A stretch of DNA of 64,000 nucleotides from Toxonevra muliebris (lineage: Eukaryota; Arthropoda; Insecta; Diptera; Pallopteridae). The notes under the pieces are model-generated. The model was not told where the DNA came from. It was given only the letters and a program-made list of their open reading frames with translations, and did no database searches. A program made the translations under genes and the position numbers. Where the stretch lies: assembly GCA_963691655.1 (NCBI GenBank), contig OY829330.1, forward strand, positions 19,681,224-19,745,223, written 5' to 3'. This document shows, in pieces, positions 20,378 to 31,444 of the stretch (position 1 is its first letter; each line of letters opens with the position of its first letter).

Positions 20378-21537
20378 TTACGTTGTTATTTCCAATATCC
20401 ATTGGCACGGGTCGGTTACTACGATTTGAATTCGTGGTGTTCCTCGTTCACCCTGATGATTGAACTCTGTTGTTGTTTGGTTCTTGTATTTGGTTCCTAC
20501 CATTATTATTATTGTTATTATTATAGTTAGTGCTATAATTTCTATTTTGATTGGGTTAGTTTTGATAATTATTATTATAATTCTTATTTTGGTAATGGTT
20601 ACCACTGCCGTTTTAATAATTACTAAGATTTCTATTTTGGTAATCATAGTTATTAATATTATTGTTATTATTATTTCTATGATTATAGTTATCTTTTTGG
20701 TAGTTATTAGTGTTATCTTGATGATAGTTATTACCATATATATAATTATTATTTCTGTAGTTGCCCTCCTGTTCCTAACGTCATTGCTGAAATTAGTTCT
20801 ATATGTAGAACTTTGAAAATTGGACTGATTACAACCCAATGCCGTAAAGTTTTGATGTCTTGCTTCCCTAATTATTTTAAACGCTTCTTCTATTGTGTCG
20901 GGATTCCTAGCTAGAATCAATGTCCTAGTTGGTTCTGCCAACCGACTCTTGAAAGTTTCCAAACATATGCTGTTTATTTCTCCAACTGTATATATAACTT
21001 CATCAAAGTGGGTGAGGTTTCTGTTGTTCATTCTACTTCTTAATATATTATTTGAAAATGTTACTTCTCAATTGTACCATATATCCTTTAAGTTTTCATC
21101 TTATCCATTAGTTCGTTAATGGTAAGTTTTTCGCCATAACTAGCTTTTAAAATGTCTTTAAGTGCTGTCCTATCTTCTGGAGGGTTATATCTACGAAGGA
21201 CTAGCCTTACCTCCCCTTCGCATTTATTTTTCAAGTAGTTAAATAAAATTCTTCTGTTGTTTTCGTCAAAGGTTTCTAAAGTCGGTATTATATTTTCTAC
21301 TTGTGCTAAAAAGTCAGGTAAGTGGTTCTTGTCCGTACCGTTGAACTGTTCTATATTTTTTATAAAATTAATTGTTAAATTAAGTAAACTTATTGCGTTA
21401 TCGTCCATTTTTTGTTTGTTTTTTGATGTAAACATTTTAGCCCATGGTATGGGCAAAATTTCAAATGTGTAAAATGTAAGAATAACTGTAACGTAAGATG
21501 TAAGATAACTGTAACGTCCAGTTCCCGTCTCGCTCAC
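20378..21537 (-). pseudogene. Gypsy-like Gag remnant with Asn-rich tract
   Basis: 21537-21088 encodes the Gag N-terminal half: MDDNAISLLNLTINFIKNIE, FNGTDKNHLPDFLAQVENII and CEGEVRLVLRRYNPP. After a frameshift near 21060 the second half (21031-20378) reads SRLAEPTRTLILARNPDTIE and EAFKIIREARHQNFTALG, then enters 20500-20760. In the coding frame the AAT/AAY codons there would give a long Asn/Tyr-rich tract; in the shifted frame they read as Ile/Thr. Gypsy Gag proteins often have such low-complexity C-terminal regions. An initiator Met near 21416 is plausible. Confidence 0.8.
20500..20770. repeat. ATT/AAT-rich low-complexity tract
   Basis: Long irregular runs of tta/att triplets, in the C-terminal part of the gypsy-like Gag. 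They produce spurious Ile-rich ORFs on both strands. Confidence 0.9.
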
Positions 21538-23760
21538 ACTACTGCGCGACGTGACTGTGCTACTCTAAACAACAAAGAGAAGAAGAGAGGGAGAAATTAA
21601 AATACGAGCGGAGTTTGTTTGTTTATGTTTCGATCAATTTACTCACACACAGGGATGCCAACTAATTTTTTCTTTCTCCCCGATAGCAATCGAGAAATTT
21701 CCTGATTTTCGATCGAATTCCCCGCTTCGATATAATTTCAGATTATAACAGCGCGACACGCACTTTCCATATAAACATTTTACAAAAACGAAAAATTATC
21801 TAAAGTTGTCCTCAATGAGTGTTATATTTAGGCGACCCTGGACTTTCTAGGTCCAAAACTTTGCCAATTTTTACGGGACTGGTAGATTAATAGAAATGTA
21901 CCTTCTGATTCGGGAATTCTTTTGGCACATGGGAGATTTCATTTCAAGGGAACCCACTCTCAAAATCGATCCCGCTCAAGCTTGCATAAATTTTAATCCA
22001 AATTTGAACGAGATGGGGTGTTTCGAGTTACTAGACGTTCATATTGATAGATAAACAAGCCTCAGCCCACTTTTAGATATCAAAGTTGTCAAAGGAGAAG
22101 ACATGGGCTCTCTTTTGACTCAAATAAAAATTGGCAAAAACTTTGTTTTGAAAAAAACGGGTTCAAAGTTTTGATTATCGGTTTTAACATACAAAATATA
22201 TTTCATCTTCATTATGATGGCTGATCGTAATTTGTAAGTTAACGGATTAGTCAGCAAGGATTAAGAGTTATTAATCATACTACGTTATTAATGGACTACG
22301 GCATAGCTTTCTGATCTGAACGTTAGAAATGGAAGACGAAGCGCCGCGCGACTGTTTTGGCCTGACTGACACTCGGCGCTATAATCGTCTATATCTACGA
22401 AAGCACTCAGCGTCTCTCACAAAATACTTTCGAAATATAATACTTTCAAATAGCACTCTTTTTTAAAAACCGATTTCTCCAAACCAATAGATCGCAGGGT
22501 CCACTTAAGAAAAGACGAAGATTTAAAAGACTCAAAATATGTAATATTGCGTAAGTTAAACGTTTTGCATTACATAAAATTTGACAAAAAATATTCTACA
22601 GACTTTTATGACTAAAAGCTGAACGACTTCTAGTTCCCCGCAAAAAACAGTTCATTCCCCTATTCCCCGCACCCATTAAAATTCCTCGCAAATCGGGGAA
22701 TTCCCCGCAAGTTGGCATCGCTGCTCACACAGATATGTACATACGAAAACAAAATGTGTGTGTACATTTATCCGTGGCAGAATTATTTGTTACACCAACA
22801 ACAAACATGTGGAGATCGACTATACCATACAAGCAAAGAAGTCACCGTAGCAAACACAGGCGTTTTGCATTCGGTTAGTTAGATTGAATTAAAATTAAAA
22901 TATAAAAATAATACAAAATGATAAGTAATAAGGAATAGGTTTCAATAAATGTATAAACAAAGTGTGTTGATAATGATAGCAAACCACGGCATTATAAAAA
23001 TTTTCCTTTGTACATTAACCTTAGAAAGACAACACTTGTTCATCTATGTAAATAGTAAATATGTTAAACAGAAAAAATCAAACTTATTTATTATAAAATC
23101 ACTTATTTACTTGAATAAAAATACGTTGTTTCTTACTATTATTAAATACAGTTAAGGCAAATCTCTTTGCGGTGCTTTTTAAAAGTAGTGGGGTGACTGG
23201 TCACCCCTGTTGCTTTTCTAAGGTTAAATGCGGAAAGCACTTATCTTCGCTTGAGAATTGATTTGGCGTATGTGTGTACAAATTCATATACCTACACGCC
23301 AAATCAATTCTCAGGCGACGTTATGTAAAATTTCACATCTAATAAAATTTCAAATCGACAGGAAGAAACACTTAAAGCGCGGAAAAAATATGCAATTACA
23401 GCTGCGTATATGCGAACATATTGTGCCCGATGCATTGAGTAAAATAAAAATAATGCTACTACCATTTGGTGCAATTGCAACATACTTTTAGAATAAAAAT
23501 TTGCATTTGCAATGATGCAAGACCATTTGCAATTTATAGTGAATTGGGCTATTATATATAAAAGATAATGATATCTAATAAATTTTTAAGTTTATAAAAA
23601 AAATTGTTTTAGTTTGAATTATTTACCTAGCATATAGATTATACATCAAATCCTTATATATGGCTATACATATGTGAGCTTATGTATATGGCATTCAGTT
23701 GGCTTAACTGTTTACACATCAAATATCTTGCGTGCCTTGCACACATCCATTTTTTTTAAT
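21425..23760 (-). repeat. Repeat W, copy 1 (interrupted by a hAT MITE)
   Basis: Outside the 1,074-bp hAT MITE this region is the reverse complement of the 55630-58905 copy. Shared landmarks are the gtaagataactgtaacg block at 21495, the gagcggagtttgtttg block, gactggtcacccc at 23190, cgatgcattgagtaaaa at 23430, and cttgcgtgccttgcac at 23720. Its two ends share an imperfect inverted motif (tgatgtaaacattttagccc versus tgatgtgtaaacagttaagcc). It occupies the leader of the gypsy-like element, between Gag and the 5' LTR, so it is either that leader or a separate element inserted there. Confidence 0.8.
21650..22723. mobile_element. hAT-type MITE, 8-bp TSD
   Basis: Terminal repeats cagggatgccaact (left) and cagcgatgccaact (right, reverse complement) are flanked by an exact 8-bp duplication ctcacaca at 21642-21649 and 22724-22731. 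CAG-starting termini and 8-bp duplications are typical of hAT elements. The W copy near 58690 shows the approximate empty site. The interior, 1,074 bp with the ends, has no transposase. An inverted partial copy lies at 35180-35700. Confidence 0.93.
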
Positions 23761-24465
23761 TAAAAATTATTACACATATATTATACTGTTTACCAAAAAA
23801 ATAATGATGCTTTGTCACAATAAAATTGCCATAACATAATCAGAAAATTTAATTACATTTAACTTATGATAAAATAAGATAGTTTTACATACTGTTAGAG
23901 ATGTAGTGGATCTGTGGATGCTGCTTCTGTTGTATGATTTTATATGCTTTTGTTTTCGTTGCGAGCTCACTTGGCTCGCGATTACTTCAGTTGTTGTTTT
24001 TTGGGGTTTTTGTTGCCGCTGCTGTCGTTTGTTCTGTATTGATGTAGTTATCGTTGTAGATTTGATGTTTCCGTTCACAATTCGTTGATGTGTGTATGTA
24101 TGAATTCTTCACTTATAGTAGTTCGTTGTTACAATTTACAATTTGCAATTTTTTTGTTGTTGTTACATAGAAAGTTAACTTTCTATTCATCAATGTTCTT
24201 TTATATTTCAAAATGTTTTCTTTTTTTTTTTTTGTTTATTTCGAATTAAAGGAGTATTTTGAATTAAAGGATTACTATTCAGTAATCTTATATTTTATTA
24301 TTATAACGACAGCCGAGTTGTTGACGATGTAATTTTTTACATATAAAAAAAATTTTTCACTTGAAAAAGGATTCTTTTTCTCGTTATACAATATGATTTT
24401 CAAAAAAAAAATTTATTTTTTTTCTTGTGTTTATCGGTTATCTTCGTCGCCAGTTACGTTGAATC
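23761..24465 (-). other. AT-rich leader of gypsy-like element and possible primer-binding site
   Basis: No ORF of interest. Near 24452-24442 the minus strand reads tggcgacgaag, which resembles a gypsy-type tRNA primer-binding site, about 13 nt inside the recognisable LTR end. A 3' to 5' reading therefore goes Gag, repeat W, this leader, primer site, LTR. Confidence 0.5.
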
Positions 24466-24571
24466 ATGAAACTTTTGTTCATAACTGAATCTTTATTGGA
24501 AAATATAAATCTTAAATATAAAATTCTTATCCTAGTTTTGCTTATTCTTAGTTTTCTTAATCTATAATTGT
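24466..24571 (-). repeat. Gypsy-like 5' LTR, piece 1 of 3
   Basis: Matches the inner (U5-like) part of the intact LTR, 16063 to about 16170 (gttcataactgaatctttat and following), and ends at the hAT-type insertion at 24580. Confidence 0.9.
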
Positions 24572-24699
24572 ATGTATACTAGTGTCCGACCGATTATTCG
24601 GCTTCAGCTATTCGGCCTAAAATTGCACCTTCGGCAAAAAATGGCCGAAGTATTTTGCCGAAGCCGAAGATTATAAGCATTTTATTTTATAATAATTTT

Positions 24700-26149
24700 T
24701 ACTATAGACTGGCAGTCGTGAAGTGGTTTTATAAAGTATTTACATTACAATTTCTGTGTTATATTTTCTCCGTTTGCTTATTCCATTTTTACTTTTGAAG
24801 TAACCCACAGATTTACAAACAGTAATCAGTGATTTTTTTTTACGAACAACCTGCTGAAGCTTACACAATTAGAGGCAGCAGAAGCAAGCCAAACTTTTTT
24901 ACTTTTTAAGGAAGTCTTGAAGCGTATTGAAAAGAAGTGTGAATTGTTAGAGAAGCCGACATTTTCCATTACTGACGCTTTACTTTTTTTTTGCTTTCAA
25001 GTAGGTCAACAAAATCGAAAATTGTTTTGGCTAAAATCGCTCTAGAATATATGTGTAAAGGGATTCTTTGAAATTCACAGTCGATTGAAAATTTCAGATA
25101 TTTATTTGCAGGCCTTGATACAGCAGTCATGCATATTTGAACTTTGAAACTAGTTTTTCTCAAAACAGCATTTTTCGAAATTACTGCCATGATATCTCCA
25201 AAACTAATGAACTGATTGCGCTTAAATTTTCATCGTATCTTCAATGCATCTATAGTTCTACTCCGTCCGAACCAGGATCATTGTGATATTTCTCAATGTT
25301 TTTTATTTAAATTGAAATAGTTAAAAAAAAATTAAAAAATCAAATACTTATTTTCAAAACTAGATAGATCAAAATACAAACTTTTAATGACTTAACTAAA
25401 AGAACATAAGTACAATAAAACTATCCCAAAAATTGAATTTTCAATTTAATTACCATCTTAATAGTTTTTTGTTACTACATTTCATCACATCGTTTATGGA
25501 ATTTCCCCAGCTTTTTAAAAAAAATGCATTATTTATGTGTTATTATGATGTTAGGATAGTTAAAGTCAAAATTTGTCAAAAACAGCAAAATTATTTATTT
25601 TGTTTGAATTTGAGACAAAAAAAATAAATAGAATACTTCCCTTCATACTTGCTAGATAAAAGAACTAGCTGTGAGTAGCTAAGAATTCAAATTTTTTATA
25701 CAAAATATTTAGTTATTTAAAAAAGTTGATAAAAAGTTTATTCAACAACAAATACTTTTAGGCATTCAACTTTTCCGGCTTCATAAAACCACGCCCATTA
25801 AATTTTTTAGGGTTTTGAGATCAGATTTATGCTTTTTACATTAAAATTTATCAATCCCAATTTTTTTTTAAATCAATCAAAAATTTGGGAACTAGAGGGT
25901 TCTGGTTCCGGCTACAGGTCTATCGATTAATACGCTGATTTAATCTTTGATTTTAGATAAGCAGAATCATGGCAGCCATCAGCCTACTTTTATTTTGACA
26001 CAGGTTTCGTTGAACGACAGTCGTTCTACTGTATAGTCGATGTTACTGTGTATTTTGACGTAAACAAATTTTAAATGATTCTTGAAATAAATAATATTTG
26101 TCAGCTCCCTCGACAGTGAACAATTATTTAGTGTTACTGGTCAGCTTTT
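24700..26149. other. Interior of hAT-type element, no gene recognised
   Basis: AT-rich DNA. Several short ORFs, including 24969-25190 minus, have no recognised domain. No transposase catalytic motif was found on either strand. Confidence 0.45.
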
Positions 26150-27175
26150 TATTTGGAGTATCTACTATTTATATTTTTCTTTATATGTTTCCAAAGCAAA
26201 GCGGTTGCTCTGGATATTTCCAAGGCGTTTGACCGAGTGTGGCACAAAGCACTGGTGTCAAAACTGATTGCGTATATCTTCACCAGATGGCTCACGGGTT
26301 TTTTAGGTGACCGCTCTATCCGCTCTATGTTGTGATAGACGGTGTTACTTCGGATGCTCGTGCCATTAATGCTGGAGTGCCGCAGGGCTCGGTCCTCTCT
26401 CCAACCCTCTTCCTTATTTTTATCAATGACCTTCTGTCATTGACTAGAAATCCCATTCACTCCTTTGCAGATGACAGCACCATTTGTCATTCATACACCT
26501 GCTCACAAACGACTGCCCCAACCCTCTGTTAACCCCCTGGTTATGGGTGGGGTGATTATTGCGGAGTCAAAAACTCTTGATGTTCTGGGCATGTCCATCC
26601 AATGTGACGTTCGTTGGAATAATCATATTTTTGATGTGTCGAAAGAAGCAGCCAAATGCCTCGGCTTTCTAAAGCGGTGTAAGAAATACTTCACTCCGTC
26701 TGATCTCCGCATGATCTATACCACCTATATCCGCCCCAAAATGGAGTATAATTCGCACCTATGGGCAGGAGCTTCACGAACGCAACTAGAGTTCCTGGAC
26801 CGTATTCAACATCGGGCGATAAAGCTATTAGGAGACAGTAGGGTTTCCAGCTCTATTGACTCCTTGGAACACCGTAGAAACGTGGCTTGTGTGACTCTGT
26901 TCTACCGGCATTTTCATGGTAAATGTTCAGCTGAGATACGGAATTTGTATCCACCAGTTCATGTGTTCACCAGAACTACTCGAACGAGTAAGCTCCCTGC
27001 AACAGTTTTTCCTGACTTTTCGACATTTCCAAATTTAAAACAAACGTTCACAACTTTTTCTCCCTCTTTCCTCTTACCACTAATCTATCTTCATTCCTCA
27101 ATCAACGCAATGCTTTGCATTCCCCTGAGTGTTGATTGCCTAAATAAAAAAAATAAAAAAAAAAATACATAGGTA
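26150..27175 (+). pseudogene. Non-LTR retrotransposon (jockey/CR1-type) 3' fragment
   Basis: RT reads AVALDISKAFDRVWHKALVS (motif A), INAGVPQGSVLSPTLFLIFI and HSFADDSTICHSY (catalytic FADD). After a frame change the post-RT region follows: VLGMSIQCDVRWNNHI, KEAAKCLGFLKRCKKYF and YIRPKMEYNSHLWAGAS. It ends at about 27172 with an AAAT/A-rich 3' tail. It is 5'-truncated before motif A, with at least two frame breaks. It was inserted within, or captured by, the hAT-type element. Confidence 0.88.
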
Positions 27176-27251
27176 AAAAATATTTACTTTCAGATTTTTA
27201 TTTTTTATATTTTAAAAATTCTTCGGCTTCGGCCGAAGGTTAGATGTATAC

Positions 27252-27318
27252 ATATGTATTTACATAACAATAGAACTATAACTTAAAGTTTCGGTTTACA
27301 TAAAAATATAACGATAGC
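27252..27318 (-). repeat. Gypsy-like 5' LTR, piece 2 of 3
   Basis: Matches about 16190-16255 of the intact LTR (catatgtatttacataacaa, tataacgatagc) and is cut by the BEL/Pao element starting at about 27319. Confidence 0.9.
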
Positions 27319-29249
27319 GGGCCTGAGTTGCGCTTACTGTTGTCATCAACAATGATCACCACATCACCGATGTCGACCGGGTCGGGAGGATCCTGGTACC
27401 ATTTAGTACGTCTAGTTAGGGAGGGCAAGTACTCTCTCACCCATCGTTTCCAAAATTGATCAGCAAGCTGTGATGTGTTTCTAAAGTTCTTTCGTAAAGC
27501 AGCACCGCTATCGTCTTCGACACTTTTCTCGCGCAAACCACTTGAGCTCCCAATCAAAAAATGATTCGGGGTGAGCGACTCTTCATTAGGAGAGTCGATG
27601 GGAACGTATGTGAGCGGCCAGGAATTCAGGATATTCTCCACGTCGGCTAAAGCAGCTCTCAAAGTGTGCTCCTGCATGCTGGCTTCACTGAGTATATCTG
27701 AAAGTATAGACTTCACGGACCGTATCATCCTCTCCCATGCGCCGCCCATATGCGGCGAGGCCGGTGGGATGAAACACCATTCCACTTCGGGGTACTTCTG
27801 CTCGAGATCGTCTGAGGAAAGTCGCTCCATTTCTGCTAACAGAATTCTGCTTGCTCCACGAAAGTTTGTAGCATTATCTGACATAATACGCCTGGGTACG
27901 CCTCGGCGACTGACGAACTGCTTTAGTACGAGTAGAAATGCATCTGTTGATAGTGAATGAGTGATTTCTAAGTGCACAGCGCGCACTGTGAGGCATGTAA
28001 AGAGCACACCCCAGCGTTTCTCGCGGTGCCTGCCAACTACAACCATTGGCCCGAAAAAGTCGACCCCTGTGAACGTGAATGGCCGTGTATGCAAGGCAAG
28101 GCGTTCCGGTGGTAAGGAACCCATTTCAGGAAGTTCAGGATGCGCCTTCCGAATTCTGCACATTCGACACCTCTTCGCAATAGCGCGAACCAGCGCTCTT
28201 AAGCCGCACACACAGTATTTCTGACGTATCTCATTGACGACGATTTCGTTGTGGTGGTGGTGATACTTTCGATGATAAAAGTCAACAATCAGGAGTGTGG
28301 TTGGGTTATGGCGCTGTAGGATGATAGGTCTTTTCATGTCCGCTGATATGCCTTTGATTGCGTCAATTCGTCCTCTGACTCTAAGCAGCCCTGCTTCATC
28401 TAGAAAGGGAGAACATTTAAAAATAAGGCTTTTTCGACTTACTGGTTGGCCCTTTTGCAGGCACGGTATTTCCTCCCCGAATGCATCGCTTTGACATTTA
28501 AGAAGAATCAGCGTTTCTGCACCATCAACTGTAGTGTCTTCTACCACTTTACGAACGAACTCAGACTGGATCGGTCGCTTCATCATTCCTCGAAGAAAAC
28601 GTAGCACGCATCTCTGCGCAGCGCGCAGCCGCTCCCACTTGCTAAATCTTGTTATGTCTGGAACTACTTCCGCAAAGGGTGTCGTAAGGGCTATTTGAAG
28701 CTCCACATGATGTACTGGTTCGAGTTCCGCTGCACCAGGTAAATTCGTTTCAGGCCACTCTGACTCAGGCAGAAACAAAAAGGCAGGACCCTGGAACCAC
28801 CTTGATGTCCCATCTAGGTCGGAAGAATGATTCCATTTAGTGCCATCGTCTGCCACATTTTCAGCGGAGGGAACCCATTTCCAATCGTTGACATTAGACG
28901 CTTCCAAGATTTCGCCTATGCGCAAAGCTACGAATTGGTTGAACTTACGTGTATCGGATCGAATCCAATAAAGAACATTCTTCGAATCGGTCCAATACGT
29001 TACTTTGCTCACTTGCACTGTTAGCTCCTTTTTGATGAATATTGACAGCCGCAGTCCTAGTATCGCGCCCACTAATTCCAAACGCGGAATGGAAACAGGC
29101 TTTAAGGGAGCCACACGCGTTTTGGATGCCACTAGAGTGCAGCACACCTCGCCATTAACTTTAGCTCGCAAATAGGCCACTGCTGAAAAAGCGGCTAGGC
29201 TAGCGTCGCAAAAGATATGCAGCTGTACGTCTCGGCTGCAGCTGGCCAA
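27319..29249 (-). pseudogene. BEL/Pao RNase H and integrase
   Basis: About 644 residues from BEL sequence; the ORF runs on to 27276 into gypsy-like LTR DNA, adding LYFYVNRNFKL-like residues. RNase H: LHIFCDASLAAFSAVAYLRA, PRLELVGAILGLRLS and VTYWTDSKNVLYWI. Integrase zinc domain: YHHHHNEIVV with CRMCRIRKA. The core triad is visible as FTGVDFFGPM (D), IMSDNATNFRGA (D) and HMGGAWERMIRSVK (E). The C-terminal module starts PPDPVDIGDVVIIVDDNSK and is then cut off. An upstream frame break near 29250-29268 separates it from RT. Confidence 0.93.
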
Positions 29250-29267
29250 CTTATAGCACCGTGGTAT

Positions 29268-29821
29268 TCAAATGTTATTTATCTGAGGTAGTAATTGAAT
29301 CCACGACCACCAGTCATTTCGTTCTGCTTCATGTATGGGTTCATCCCAGCTGACCCCTGAGCGCCATATATTCTGCATGATAATTTTAGCACGGATCATG
29401 TAGAAACCGATCAGGCCGAGAGGGTCATAGACAGTCATGATCACACGTAGAATGCCTCGTTTTGTCGGAAATGTAGTCTCATCGAAAACCGATTTCTCGA
29501 ATTTCTCCACAAAGGTCAGCTCGTCTGTCTGGGGCAACCACCACATAGAACTCGTTCGTATATTGTGACGGATTCGTTAATGCACTTGTTTGTCTGCGTT
29601 GTGGAGCCTGAGATGGCCTGCAGCACGCGCGTCGAGTTAGACAGCCAGTTTCGCATTTCGAAACCACTTTCACTGTGAATGTGCTTAACTTTTAACGCCA
29701 AATCGATCATCTCTTGTTCCGAGTCAACACTTTGCAACCAGTCGTCTACGTAGGTGTTATGATGAATAGCTTTAACTGCTTCTTCATGCATCTTCATGCT
29801 TTTCGGCAAATCGAGAAGCAT
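29268..29821 (-). pseudogene. BEL/Pao reverse transcriptase, second part (YVDD)
   Basis: Two overlapping frames. 29821-29516 has HHNTYVDDWLQSVDSEQEMI, the catalytic YVDD, then GFEMRNWLSNSTRVL. 29546-29268 has FPTKRGILRVIMTVYDPLGL and WRSGVSWDEPIHEAERNDWW, the RT thumb and connection. A frameshift lies near 29530. The catalytic motif itself is intact. Confidence 0.9.
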
Positions 29822-31211
29822 TTTTATTTTTAATATAGTTCGCTAGAGTTGGAGAACAGGCAGCTCCGAATGTCATAACTACCATTGCATACGTATCGGG
29901 CTTCTTTGAGCGATCGCAGTAACGCCACAGAAACTTTTGAGCTGACTGATCTTCGTGCTTCACTAAAATTTGGTGGAACATTTCACGTATATCCCCGCTG
30001 ATGGCCACAGGTCGTTCTCTGAAACGAATCAACACTCCAATCAGTGACGCCAGCAGATCGGGCCCCTTTAGTAGATATGTGTTTAGAGCGATGTCATTAA
30101 CCGTTGCGGCAGCATCCCACACCAATCGGGTTTTATTTTTATTTTTGTTCATCACCGAAAAGATGGGGATGAACCATGATTTTCCGTCTCTTGAGATCTC
30201 ATCCTTTCCTAGCTTGCGAACGTACCCTTTATCTTCATAACTGCTTATCTGGTTATTCAGGAATTCCATCAGGCTTGGTTGTCGCATCATCTTTGTCTCG
30301 AGGCAATTGAGTCGCCGCATAGCCATCGGAAATGAATCGGGCAAGTTGACTTGGTCGTACTTCCACAACAATCCCGTTTCCCACCTTTTCTTATCAGGCA
30401 GGTATCTTGCGGTGGACTCCATTATCGACTGAGCACGCTCATCTGCTTTGGACTTCAAAACGTTACTTGTCACGCATACTCCAACGGCTTCTAGCGCAAA
30501 ATTGGCTTTCATTAGCTCATCCATGCGCTCAGTAGGTGCACAGGAACAAATGTGCATAACGCGGTTTTGGCCACCAGCAGTAGCATTGTCACGCCCGTAA
30601 ACGGCCCAACCAATCCTGCTCTTTGTCGCTATGAGAGAGTTGTCTTCAGCTTCTCTTATCGCCAAGGGCACGCCAAGTTTCGCATTGTCGATACCGAGAA
30701 GAAGCGTGGCACGTACAGCGTTGTATGATTTGATTGGCAAATTGCGCAAGTGGTCGTGTGCCTGCAATACATCTTCAGAGAGCGACTGTTCGGGAAGGTC
30801 TAGATTCGCTACGGTCCGCACGTTGCGTAAACTAAAACGAGGGGTCCTCATGCTGCTCGATGAAATATCAACAGAGACTAATTTCGAATCGGGTTCATTC
30901 TGCGTAATGTCGCCAGTCCATCTCAGACACAGTTCCTCCGATGGACCCTCTAGGTCAAGCTCTTCTGCGATGCCGCTATCAAGTAATGTGCATGCAGACC
31001 CTTCGTCGATCAAAGCATATGTTTTCACGGATTTGGACTTTCCGTACAAAGTTACTGGAACGTATCGAAACATCACCTGAGATGGCTGCGTTTTAGCATG
31101 CAGCATAATAGCGGTGTCAGAAGGCTTGTTGGTTGATGATGTCGGGATTGGTGTATGCAGCATTGCATGATGTGGCTTTGTGCACCCGTCGATTTCACAT
31201 TGAAGCACCAC
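29784..31211 (-). pseudogene. BEL/Pao protease and reverse transcriptase, first part
   Basis: 475 residues. The protease is near residues 45-110: KTYALIDEGSACTLLDSGIA, an active site D-E-G-S where BEL elements usually have D-D/T-G-S. RT begins near residue 300 with NNQISSYEDKGYVRKL and WFIPIFSVMNKNKNKTRLVW. It continues DAAATVNDIALNTYLLKGPD, SGDIREMFHQILV (motif A Asp) and MVVMTFGAACSPTLANYIKN. The frame ends just before the YVDD motif, which is in the next frame at 29821-29516. The break is a frameshift within a few dozen bases. Confidence 0.93.
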
Positions 31212-31405
31212 CTATCGTTAGTAGTCAAGGCGCAAAATTGATTGCATTTTTCGAGTCGATGGTCACCATCACATTTGATGCAGCGTTGCTGTATTAACGT
31301 TTCCCCATTTCTGCACTGTATAACGTCATGCACTAACAATCTAGGCTTTGATTGCTTGCTGCTTGCTTTTACCTCAGCGTCGGCCACACCAGCTACTGGA
31401 CCCAC
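31073..31405 (-). pseudogene. BEL/Pao Gag-Pol linker with zinc knuckle
   Basis: 110 residues, with RCIKCDGDHRLEKC (C-x2-C-x3-H-x4-C) at about residues 43-56, then NDRWCFNVKST. This is the nucleocapsid zinc knuckle between Gag and protease in BEL/Pao polyproteins. It overlaps the next frame (29784-31211), so a frameshift near 31200 breaks the polyprotein. Confidence 0.85.
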
Positions 31406-31444
31406 AGATACTACCTGGCTAGCACATGTTGCTAATTTAAATAG

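Larger units (their letters stand above)
24580..27243. mobile_element. hAT-type element nested in the gypsy-like LTR
   Basis: Flanked by the exact 8-bp duplication atgtatac at 24572-24579 and 27244-27251, and inserted in the gypsy-like LTR. The left end is tagtgtccgaccga followed by a ttcggc-rich stretch. The right end is also cttcggcttcggccgaagg but is diverged at the tip. The same terminal family bounds 55011-59336. No hAT transposase was recognised inside; a LINE fragment occupies 26150-27175. Confidence 0.88.

Noticed and set aside
20460..20816. 118-residue Ile/Val-rich plus-strand ORF
   Set aside because: Antisense reading of the Asn-rich ATT/AAT tract in gypsy-like Gag.
24969..25190. 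Transposase candidate for the hAT-type element
   Set aside because: Short, with no hAT catalytic or dimerisation motif; its composition fits chance in AT-rich DNA.
27571..28494. Plus-strand ORFs opposite the BEL integrase
   Set aside because: Antisense shadows of the 657-residue minus-strand ORF.
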